Shown piece after piece: positions 9,389 through 16,720 of a DNA stretch of 35,840 bases. A program made the position numbers and the translations under genes. The number at the start of each line of letters is the position of its first letter. Within the stretch, counting starts at the first letter, position 1. This DNA comes from Planctomycetota bacterium (lineage in GTDB: Bacteria; Planctomycetota; Planctomycetia; Pirellulales; Pirellulaceae). The DNA lies in assembly GCA_018970165.1 (NCBI GenBank), contig JAGWWZ010000033.1, forward strand, positions 1 to 35,840, read 5' to 3'. The notes below the pieces were generated by a model. It ran no database searches and was not told the origin of the DNA. It saw nothing but the letters and a program-made list of their open reading frames with translations.

Positions 9389-10069
9389 TCACTCTGCATG
9401 ACCGTCCGCAACGAGTCCTATCGGGTCGACGTTGAGTTTCGGTAGCCCGTTTCGGATCGCCCATACCGCAGCTGCTGTTCGATCTTTTGTCTTCAGTTTG
9501 CGAAGAACGTTTTGTACGTGTTCCTTCACAGTCTCCAAACTGATCCCCATGGAAGCCGATACTTCGCGATTGCTGAGACCAAAAGCCAAATGCGCGAGAA
9601 CTTGGCGTTCCTTGGGTGTCAAAGTCTTAGCTTCGGATCCTTGATAGTTTGGAACGGTACAAAAATACTCTTTCGCCATCGGAATGATAGATCCGTTCGG
9701 ACGATTCACTTGAGAAACGGAGTTGCAGGATTCAACAAGACGACGTGTCGGTTGCCGCTTCGTGATGTAATCCCACGCTCCGCAAGATGCTGCTCGTGCG
9801 ATGTGAGTGGGATTATCGTTGTAGGTATAAAGAATCAATTTAGTACCGTCATAGCGATTGGAATGCATATGCCAGTAATCGAGCATATCATCTTTGCCGA
9901 TTCGAATTTCAGAGATCAGAATGTCGATCGATTGAGAATCTAGGATCTGTTCCAATTCCAAGATCGATTGAAAACCACCCTGCCATAGAAAGCGAGCGTT
10001 CTCACAAACCATCTGAACACCCAGAAGGCAGACGGCGCTGCTGTCGATACAACTTACTCGAAGTACCAT
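9389..10069 (-). CDS. NarL/LuxR-type response regulator with atypical receiver
   Basis: The 226-residue protein has a CheY-like receiver (residues 1-110) and a LuxR-type helix-turn-helix (about 150-210; LTPKERQVLAHLAFGLSNRE then ISLETVKEHVQNVLRKL). The receiver lacks key residues. The usual acidic pair is reduced to Asp9-Ser10 (CIDSS), and the phospho-acceptor Asp is replaced by Glu54 (DILISEIRIG). Thr82 (ILYTYND) and Lys104 (YITKR) remain. Family knowledge says Asp-to-Glu can mimic phosphorylation, so the protein may bind DNA without a kinase or respond to another signal. No histidine kinase gene is adjacent. The upstream neighbour on the same strand is the STN-module protein, 167 bases away. 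Target genes are unknown. Confidence 0.88.
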   Translation of the reverse strand: MVLRVSCIDSSAVCLLGVQMVCENARFLWQGGFQSILELEQILDSQSIDILISEIRIGKDDMLDYWHMHSNRYDGTKLILYTYNDNPTHIARAASCGAWDYITKRQPTRRLVESCNSVSQVNRPNGSIIPMAKEYFCTVPNYQGSEAKTLTPKERQVLAHLAFGLSNREVSASMGISLETVKEHVQNVLRKLKTKDRTAAAVWAIRNGLPKLNVDPIGLVADGHAE

Positions 10070-10236
10070 TCTTCAACCTACAATACAGCACCCGATGGGC
10101 GAAATGGGGTGTGGGACGTGATGGATGAGCGTTAACAGTTATTCAACTAGTGTTTTTCCAATCCGCATAAGTGTAACAAAAGCCATGTGGGAAAGTGTGC
10201 AGAGAAGCATTATTTTAGTAGACAGCTCGCTTCACC

Positions 10237-11385
10237 TCAGGGCGAAGTGACTTGCAAGCGAATCCCATCTGACCGCAACTGCAATCCGGATGCATTACTG
10301 ATTCGATTCAGGATCTCATCGAACGTGGCCTGTTCAAAAACCAGATCCAATTCCTGTCGAAGGACCGATTGAGGAAGGTCCGGCATCTCGAGCTGAAGCT
10401 GTTTTTGCTTGGCCAGACTCTTCAAGATTGCCTGCAACTCGCCTCGGTAACGACCGGTGTAGCGCACATTCGAACCATCGGAAATTATGGGGTTTTTAGG
10501 TGGAGGTGCGAGCGGACGGACGAGTTCGCGATGGGCGGACACGGGTGCCACAATCATCCAACGGGTCTTTGACTCCTCGCCGACTCGCCGGACTTCGATA
10601 TCGGACCAGCGACCGCGCCACTCCTGCCAACGCTCCTTCCCTAGCCTTGCAATCTCGTTCCGATATTCCCAAGGCAGACGCTCGGGCGCTACATCCTTTT
10701 TGATGGGAGCGACCGAGATACCCTCATCCCTCAACACGGGCTGCAGATCGAAATTGCTCAGCAGTCCAACGGCTGCTACCAGGGGAGAAGTTTTGTCGAG
10801 GCTCATAGCACCCCATATATCATGCTCGAGTTTGGCTGGCTCAAAATCAATCAACGGAAAGCGTTCACAGAAAGCCTGCAGGACATCGTTCGCTACAGCC
10901 CCTTCCTCCCACGAGAGAACCGTCTCTTCGATTCGCAGCCATGATCGCGGGATCTTGCTCACCGCGAGAGACCAGTATGCCGTCTCTAGATGCGCAGCTA
11001 TCCCCTTGGGTACAATCATGACTACACCATCGATGTAGGCTGCATCGGCATCGATTTGTTCAGCGACTCCGGCAATCGATTCCCCAAGCGTGGTCCATGA
11101 CTCGGAGAGCACAAGCTCGGTATCCTTGGGGATGCGACGATCCAACCAGACAGGCGTTGAGTAACCGATCCGCCATTGAGCAATCACATCGAGCAACGGC
11201 ATGCGAAGGTTTTTTGATTGCCAATTTTTTTGAAGCGAACTGGTTAAGGCGATAGACGATGCGGTTTGATAAGGATGAGTCTCCTGCCCAAGGGCCGGGC
11301 ACATGATCACGAACCACGACAGGAAGCAATAACATGCCATCCAAGTCGATGTCAGACTTACCGAGGTCGTGAATGTCAATTGCAT
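10237..11385 (-). CDS. secreted protein with three STN-like (secretin N-terminal) modules
   Basis: The 382-residue product starts with a hydrophobic export signal (about residues 16-33, ending ALG before Gln34). Three segments of similar length share the pattern of short secretin/TonB N-terminal (STN) modules, each beginning with a helix, then LxL strands, and ending in a hydrophobic strand: about 60-126 (NLRMPLLDVIAQW to VVMIVP), 163-228 (AVANDVLQAFCERF to GISVAPI) and 312-380 (RYRGELQAILKSLAKQ to IRLQV). The third is the most convincing. No secretin barrel, TonB plug or membrane helix follows, so it is a free periplasmic or secreted protein. A long Trp/Arg-rich stretch (240-265) separates modules two and three. 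The ATG at 11385 is used; an ATG at 11340 would give a shorter signal. Its function is unknown. Confidence 0.7.
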   Translation of the reverse strand: MQLTFTTSVSLTSTWMACYCFLSWFVIMCPALGQETHPYQTASSIALTSSLQKNWQSKNLRMPLLDVIAQWRIGYSTPVWLDRRIPKDTELVLSESWTTLGESIAGVAEQIDADAAYIDGVVMIVPKGIAAHLETAYWSLAVSKIPRSWLRIEETVLSWEEGAVANDVLQAFCERFPLIDFEPAKLEHDIWGAMSLDKTSPLVAAVGLLSNFDLQPVLRDEGISVAPIKKDVAPERLPWEYRNEIARLGKERWQEWRGRWSDIEVRRVGEESKTRWMIVAPVSAHRELVRPLAPPPKNPIISDGSNVRYTGRYRGELQAILKSLAKQKQLQLEMPDLPQSVLRQELDLVFEQATFDEILNRISNASGLQLRSDGIRLQVTSP

Positions 11386-11504
11386 AAACGGTAGAAAATT
11401 ATGATTTCATGGAATCGATTGCGAATGGGATTCGCACCGACTACAGTGGATCCTGTCGTCACTACTTGTTGATTGTAGCACCATTCGAGATTGTTGAGAA
11501 AACC

Positions 11505-12161
11505 ATGAGCCGACTGCCGAAGCTAGTGGAATTTTTCAACGCTTGCCTCAGCGAGCGCGGTGCCTCCGTTGCGTTTGCCGCCGTTCAGGTGGCAGCCTGG
11601 TATACCCCCGCTACGCTTTTTCGGTTGATCGGAGCGTCGAAATCCCAGGTTCGGATGGCTGCTGCGTGGGGGTTAGGACTCATCGGAGATGAAATGCACT
11701 TAAGGCCCCTCGGCCACATGTTGCGGGATGACATTCGAGGAGTCCGTTTGGCTGCCGATGAAGCCCGTCGCAGTATTTTGTTTCGCACCCAAAGTCCATG
11801 GCATCGTCGCACCGCCGAAGAGGTTGAGGATTTTTTGGCTTCTTCGGAAATGGAAAAGGCCAGTAGCCTTGCCGACCAACTCGTTGAGGAGACAGAACTG
11901 CGTTCCGATGCGTATCTTCTGCGGGCATGGGTTCGCGTTTGCAATGTACAATGGGATGCCGCGATTGAGGATTGCAAAAAGACCCTGACGATCGACCCGT
12001 TTTGCTATCGAGCCTGCGTGGCTCTCGGGCAGTGTTTCTGGCACCAGAATCGCAATGCGGCAGCCCGCGAATGCTTCTACGAGTCGATGCGATTGTATCC
12101 CGACTTCGAACCCGCTCATGTCGCCCTGAGAATGCTGTACGGTTCCAACTCGGTCGTATGA
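11505..12161 (+). CDS. HEAT-like and TPR-repeat protein
   Basis: From the ATG at 11505 the product is 218 residues; an in-frame ATG at 11409 would add 32 residues that look unlike repeat sequence, and a TATGAT at 11400-11405 could be a promoter element placing the true start downstream. The first half has HEAT-type helices (SQVRMAAAWGLGLIGDEMHL and DDIRGVRLAADEARRSIL). The second half has TPR-type helical pairs (SDAYLLRAWVRVCNVQWDAA, CYRACVALGQCFWHQNRN, PDFEPAHVALRMLY). There is no signal peptide or catalytic motif, so it is probably a cytoplasmic scaffold. It is divergent from the STN gene and ends one base from the end of the nuclease-fusion gene, whose N-terminal half also carries HEAT-like repeats. 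The partner and function are unknown. Confidence 0.75.
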   Translation: MSRLPKLVEFFNACLSERGASVAFAAVQVAAWYTPATLFRLIGASKSQVRMAAAWGLGLIGDEMHLRPLGHMLRDDIRGVRLAADEARRSILFRTQSPWHRRTAEEVEDFLASSEMEKASSLADQLVEETELRSDAYLLRAWVRVCNVQWDAAIEDCKKTLTIDPFCYRACVALGQCFWHQNRNAAARECFYESMRLYPDFEPAHVALRMLYGSNSVV

Positions 12162-12162
12162 A

Positions 12163-13701
12163 CTACCGGAATGGAACTCCGTTTGTCGGCTGATTCGCTA
12201 CCGATGGCGAGGCTCCCGAGGGTCGCTCGAGCAAAGTGAATTCACCCCAGACCGGCATGTGATCCGAGATAGTCAGGGCCTCCTCCATCGAGATTCCAAA
12301 CCAAGCGGCAAAGTCCAAGACTCCGCTGCGCCCTGTATACTCTGAGGTCAGCCCGGAATCGAAGATGATGTTGTCGTACAACTTCGTTTTGCGAGTATTG
12401 GTCGGCTGATTTTGAATGATCCAGAAAATGCCAGGGACCTGTGCCAAAGGGCCGAACTTAGACGGTTCGCAATTGAGATCACCCATCATCAGGACATCAT
12501 CTTCGCCAGCCGTTGCCCATTCGTACTCCCGAACGCCCCGCAACACAGTGTGCATGACCGGCATCTCCAACTTCACTTCATCCGGGTCGGTATGCATATT
12601 CATCAAAGAAAAAGTAAACGGCTGATAGCCGGGGGGCACGCGGGTCACGAATCGAGCTACTAATGGTTCGCGGTGCAGCAGGTCGGCGTTGTCCTCAACG
12701 GTATACGACGCTTGAGGACTCGATAGCAGGCGATTGGTATCGTAAATGTAGCAATATTGTTCCTTGGAATTGGATCGACCCAAGCGCGGTCCCAAGATGT
12801 AATCGTATTTTGCTCCCTGAGCATTCACATACTGAAGCAGTCTTGGGATGACGGTTTGATCGATGGCGCGGACTTCTTGGATACCGACTACATCGAATTG
12901 GCGAATGATCGCTGCGATCTTTTCTGCCATGGCCCGATCTCCAACCTTCTTTTCGCCAAATGCCTGAATATTGAAACTAGCGATCAGAATGGTTTGTTGC
13001 GTGCGCTGCGGGATAGCCCCGTTATTCGAGGGTGCAACATTCGTGGAAACGAATTGCCCGGGCACACCGGATGAAGTTGCTCCGGTGGTTGGCGGTGTCG
13101 CAGTCGGCCTTGCCGATTGCCCTGCGATCGGCCCATTCTGCAGAGGGACGTTTTGTTGAGGGACGTTTTGCTGGATGGAATCTTGAATGGCGCTCGGGTC
13201 GACATCGCAGCCGACTATCAGCCCCATGCTCAAAACCAACGCCAACAAGCCCACCGCCGCCTGAAGCAATCGCTTCATCCGGTCCGGGGACGTTTGTATT
13301 TTTCCGCGTAACGCTTCCCGCACGGGAGGAAGCAGCGGACCGATTTCTCCCAAGCACCAAGCAGCTCGTTCGCGGGCGTGGAGTTCTATCGATTCGTCGC
13401 AGGCGATCGCGGCCAGACGATCCTGGAAATCGCGAGATTGCTCGCCTGACCGACCCAGCAGAGTGCAAATCCAATAGATTCGCTGCGAGCCTAGGCCCTT
13501 GAGATCCTCTTGCAAGCGACGCCCCAGTTCCTTGATCGCCGCGTCTGGAACGGTGCCGCAATTTTCGAGTGCCTCGGTTGCCTGCTCCAGTTCGGTCTCG
13601 TCCTGGCTAGTAACCTTCTCTAGCAGGAACGCCCATTGCTCCGATGCATATGCCGGGTCGGTGACGCATCGGTCCAGCGTCGTCGCGTCTTGATTTGGCA
13701 T
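12163..13701 (-). CDS. HEAT-domain/membrane-anchored endonuclease-exonuclease-phosphatase family protein
   Basis: The 512-residue protein has three parts. Residues 1-140 are helical with HEAT-like repeats (ERAAWCLGEIGPLL) and no signal sequence. Residues 142-165 form a hydrophobic segment ending in a lipobox-like IVGC, then a Pro/Gln/Thr-rich linker to about 230. Residues 232-500 are a DNase I-like domain with the expected catalytic segments: IASFNIQAFGE, VVGIQEVR (metal Glu), NMHTDPDE, MMGDLNCEPS (Asp-Asn) and ISDHMPVWGEF (final Asp-His). The family cleaves phosphodiesters or phosphomonoesters of nucleic acids, lipids or inositols; the substrate is not readable here. The domain order suggests a cytoplasmic HEAT part and an external hydrolase, or two fused genes. 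An internal ATG at 13278 would start a standard lipoprotein signal, but it has no clear ribosome binding site. Confidence 0.82.
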   Translation of the reverse strand: MPNQDATTLDRCVTDPAYASEQWAFLLEKVTSQDETELEQATEALENCGTVPDAAIKELGRRLQEDLKGLGSQRIYWICTLLGRSGEQSRDFQDRLAAIACDESIELHARERAAWCLGEIGPLLPPVREALRGKIQTSPDRMKRLLQAAVGLLALVLSMGLIVGCDVDPSAIQDSIQQNVPQQNVPLQNGPIAGQSARPTATPPTTGATSSGVPGQFVSTNVAPSNNGAIPQRTQQTILIASFNIQAFGEKKVGDRAMAEKIAAIIRQFDVVGIQEVRAIDQTVIPRLLQYVNAQGAKYDYILGPRLGRSNSKEQYCYIYDTNRLLSSPQASYTVEDNADLLHREPLVARFVTRVPPGYQPFTFSLMNMHTDPDEVKLEMPVMHTVLRGVREYEWATAGEDDVLMMGDLNCEPSKFGPLAQVPGIFWIIQNQPTNTRKTKLYDNIIFDSGLTSEYTGRSGVLDFAAWFGISMEEALTISDHMPVWGEFTLLERPSGASPSVANQPTNGVPFR

Positions 13702-13755
13702 CCTGCCAATCCTTTCTGATTCCGTCGGCTTCCTTGCCGAGACTCTCAGAAGTCT

Positions 13756-13770
13756 TTACAAGTTTTGTAA
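13756..13770. promoter_or_regulatory. 15-base palindrome in a divergent intergenic region
   Basis: TTACAA and TTGTAA flank a three-base centre (GTT), forming a perfect inverted repeat. It sits between the start of the nuclease-fusion gene (minus, 13701) and the start of the glycosyltransferase (plus, 13819). Size and symmetry suit a dimeric repressor or activator site, but no second copy was noticed and no regulator is adjacent. Confidence 0.3.
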
Positions 13771-13818
13771 GATGGGCACAACACGGATTCCCATTTCAGA
13801 CCCCAAAGCCGAGCATCC

Positions 13819-14925
13819 ATGAGAATCGATCTGCTAATTACCGAACTGGAGCCGGGGGGAGCGGAACGATGTTGCGTTGCCTTGGCAATATTCGCGCAGC
13901 AACGAAATCACTCGGTTCGTGTGATTTCGCTTGGCAAGCGACCCGATTCGAGCTTGGATGCATTGGTTCGCCAACTAGAAAGCCAAAACGTTCCCGTTCA
14001 TTTCCTCGATGCGACCCCGCGAACCCCTCCTTGGACCGTCCGCCGACGATTGCTAGCTCTGCTTGATGTTTCACGTCCTGAGGTTGCCCAAGGCTTCCTG
14101 TGGCATGCCAATTGGATTGGGGCATCCGCTTATCACAAGTTGTCCGTCCCCTTTTGTGCCGGAGTGCGAGTCACCGAACCTCGGCGATGGCGAGCATGGT
14201 TCTCGCGCAGTTGGATCCGTAAAAGTCGCAAGATTGTTTGCGTTAGCCATGATGTCGCCCAATGGTGCCATCGCTTCGAGGGAGCACCGATGGAAAAACT
14301 GATCGTGATTCCCAATGGGATCGAACCGATCGATGTTACTCAACCCGTTGCGGATCCCCGATCCTCGCCGAAGGATCGCGTGCTGTTGTTCGTTGGAAGA
14401 TTGGTAGAGCAAAAGGGAATCGATGGACTGATCCGTTGTGTTCCACGGTTGCTTCAAGCATTGCCTGAGCATCGGGTAGTGATTTTAGGGGACGGGCCAC
14501 TGATGGAAACGGTGAAGAAGAGACGCGATGGCTTATCGTCGGCTGATCGCGATCGCATTTCGATTTTGGGTCGAGTGGAAAATGTGCTTGGTTGGATGCG
14601 TCATTCCGAGATACTGTTGCATCCCGCCCGCTACGAGGGGATGTCCAATGCGGTTCTCGAGGCTATGGCCCAAGGACTCGCTGTTGCGGCGTTCGATGTG
14701 GATGGGATGCAAGAACTGCTTGGTGAACAGTCAGGCGCGCAGACCGTTCCCAAGGAGGATTGGGAGGCATGGATGAAGCTAGTGATCCGTTTGGGTAGCC
14801 AGGATGAACTTCGAAACCGACTTGGTTCGGCGAATCGCAATCGTGCCGAAACACTCTTTCGATTGCAGGATCAATTAGCGAAATACTTCAATGTATGGAC
14901 ATCCAGTATCGATGCCAGCCGTTAG
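13819..14925 (+). CDS. GT4-family glycosyltransferase
   Basis: The 368-residue protein has the two-domain GT-B layout. The N-terminal domain opens with LLITELEPGGAERCC, the glycine-rich acceptor-side loop of GT4 enzymes. The C-terminal donor domain begins near residue 190 (LLFVGRLVEQKGIDGLI) and holds VILGDGPL and the nucleotide-sugar binding segment HPARYEGMSNAVLEAMAQG, in which the Glu of the E-x7-E motif is visible. Such enzymes retain the anomeric configuration and build glycolipids or polysaccharides at the cytoplasmic face of the membrane. No transmembrane segment is seen. It stands alone on the plus strand with no sugar-metabolism neighbours, ending 20 bases from the end of aspS. The donor and acceptor are unknown. 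Start is the ATG at 13819, just before the conserved strand; no strong ribosome binding site is present. Confidence 0.88.
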   Translation: MRIDLLITELEPGGAERCCVALAIFAQQRNHSVRVISLGKRPDSSLDALVRQLESQNVPVHFLDATPRTPPWTVRRRLLALLDVSRPEVAQGFLWHANWIGASAYHKLSVPFCAGVRVTEPRRWRAWFSRSWIRKSRKIVCVSHDVAQWCHRFEGAPMEKLIVIPNGIEPIDVTQPVADPRSSPKDRVLLFVGRLVEQKGIDGLIRCVPRLLQALPEHRVVILGDGPLMETVKKRRDGLSSADRDRISILGRVENVLGWMRHSEILLHPARYEGMSNAVLEAMAQGLAVAAFDVDGMQELLGEQSGAQTVPKEDWEAWMKLVIRLGSQDELRNRLGSANRNRAETLFRLQDQLAKYFNVWTSSIDASR

Positions 14926-14945
14926 GACTTTGTCAGCAGGTTCAC

Positions 14946-16718
14946 TTACTTGGGCTGACCCACGATAGCGATTCGTAGTTCGCGAAGTTGTTTTTCGGAC
15001 ACGTTGGAGGGAGCCCCCATCATCAGGTCTTCCGCTTTTTGGTTCATGGGGAAGAGGATCACTTCACGGATGTTGGGTTCATCTGCCAGCAGCATCACGA
15101 TGCGATCGACTCCGGGAGCCGAACCACCGTGGGGTGGAGCGCCGAACTTGAAAGCGTTGATCATGCCACGGAACTTCTCATCCACGACGCTTTGATCGTA
15201 GCCGGCAATTTCGAAGGCCTTGTACATGATCTCGGGCTTATGGTTTCGTATCGCGCCTGAGGACAACTCGATCCCATTGCACACGATGTCGTACTGGTAG
15301 GCCAAGATCTCAAGCGGATCTTTGTTCAGGAGCGCATCCATTTCTCCCTGGGGCATCGAGAAGGGATTGTGGCTGAACACAACGCGTTGTTCGAGTTCAT
15401 CCCATTCGTACATAGGGAAGTCGACGATCCAACAAAATCGGAACGCGTTCTTTTCGATCAGATCCAGTTCTTGAGCAACGCGGGTTCGAGCCAGGCCGGC
15501 GAGTTTCGCTGCGTTGCCTGGTTTGTCGCATGCAAAGAATACGCCGTCGTTGGGACCGAGCCCCATTTTGGCAACCAATTGAGCCACTCGTTCGGGGCCG
15601 AGATTCTTGGCGATACCGCCACCTTCCCCAGCTTTGAAGTTGATGTAGGCCAAGCCTGCGAATCCTTCATCGCGTGCCCACTGGTTGGTGGAGTCGAAGA
15701 AACTGCGTGCCATGGTTCCCGCCTTGGGTGCAGGGACCGCCCGAACAACCGAGCCTGCTTCGATCGCTTTGGCAAAGACCGCAAACGGTCCCCCTTGAAA
15801 GACCTCCGTTACATCGACGATCTCGAGAGGGTTGCGGAGGTCGGGTTTATCCGAACCGTAGCGGAGCATCGCGTCCTTGTAAGCGATGCGAGGGAACGGC
15901 GGAGGAGTGACGGCTCGCCCCTTGGAGAATTCATCGAAGACACCGTATAGGACCGGCTCGATGGCCGCGAACACATCTTCCTGTGTGACGAAGCTCATCT
16001 CGAAATCGAGTTGATAGAATTCGCCAGGGGAGCGATCGGCGCGGGCATCTTCATCGCGGAAGCAGGGGGCGATTTGGAAATAGCGATCGAAGCCAGCGAC
16101 CATCAACAGTTGTTTGAACATCTGCGGCGCTTGGGGCAAAGCGTAGAACTTGCCATGATGCAATCGGGACGGGACGAGGAAGTCACGCGCACCCTCAGGG
16201 CTGGAGGCAGTAAGAATCGGCGTTTGGAACTCGGTAAAGCCCGCATCGATCATGCGTCGACGAAGGCTGGCGATGACCTGGCTTCGCAGAACCATGTTCG
16301 AATGCAATTTCTCTCGACGAAGATCGAGAAAACGATATTTGAGCCGAACGTCTTCGGGGTAGTCGACATTGCCTGCGACCGGCATCGGAAGTTCTGCAGA
16401 CTCCGAGAGAACTTCGACGGACGAAGCACGCACCTCGATCTCGCCGGTCGGCAAGTGCGGGTTGACTTCCTTGGCACCGCGAGACTTCACTGTTCCCTGG
16501 ATACAAATGACCGTTTCGAGTTTCAATGACTCAGTTACGGCGAATGCGTCGCTATCGCGATCGACGACTACCTGAGTGACCCCGTAGTGATCACGCAAGT
16601 CAACAAACAGCAGGTTGCCATGATCCCGCTTGCGATAGACCCAACCGGAGAGGCGAACGGTCTCGCCAACGTTGGAAGCTCGCAGTTGGGCACAGGAGTG
16701 GGTGCGATACGGATGCAT
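14946..16718 (-). CDS. aspS: aspartyl-tRNA synthetase
   Basis: The start is the ATG at 16718, two bases beyond the secDF stop; a longer reading frame to 16772 only extends into secDF. The 590-residue product matches bacterial AspRS length. It has an N-terminal OB-fold anticodon-binding domain ([20 protein letters not shown]), class II motif 1 ([11 protein letters not shown]), motif 2 ([20 protein letters not shown]), the bacterial GAD insertion in the middle, and motif 3 ([13 protein letters not shown]). It joins aspartate to tRNA(Asp) in the cytoplasm. Whether it also charges tRNA(Asn) cannot be decided here. It is the last gene of yajC-secDF-aspS and probably depends on an upstream promoter. 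Confidence 0.97.
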   Translation of the reverse strand: MHPYRTHSCAQLRASNVGETVRLSGWVYRKRDHGNLLFVDLRDHYGVTQVVVDRDSDAFAVTESLKLETVICIQGTVKSRGAKEVNPHLPTGEIEVRASSVEVLSESAELPMPVAGNVDYPEDVRLKYRFLDLRREKLHSNMVLRSQVIASLRRRMIDAGFTEFQTPILTASSPEGARDFLVPSRLHHGKFYALPQAPQMFKQLLMVAGFDRYFQIAPCFRDEDARADRSPGEFYQLDFEMSFVTQEDVFAAIEPVLYGVFDEFSKGRAVTPPPFPRIAYKDAMLRYGSDKPDLRNPLEIVDVTEVFQGGPFAVFAKAIEAGSVVRAVPAPKAGTMARSFFDSTNQWARDEGFAGLAYINFKAGEGGGIAKNLGPERVAQLVAKMGLGPNDGVFFACDKPGNAAKLAGLARTRVAQELDLIEKNAFRFCWIVDFPMYEWDELEQRVVFSHNPFSMPQGEMDALLNKDPLEILAYQYDIVCNGIELSSGAIRNHKPEIMYKAFEIAGYDQSVVDEKFRGMINAFKFGAPPHGGSAPGVDRIVMLLADEPNIREVILFPMNQKAEDLMMGAPSNVSEKQLRELRIAIVGQPK

Positions 16719-16720
16719 GC

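Noticed and set aside
10230-10247. Hairpin (CTTCACC / GGGCGAAG) at the stop codon of the STN gene
   Set aside because: One mismatch, overlaps the stop codon, and no T-tract follows on the minus strand, so not a convincing terminator.
14101-14117. TGGCATGCCAATTGG resembling part of a sigma-54 promoter
   Set aside because: It lies inside the glycosyltransferase gene and lacks a proper -12 GC at the right spacing.
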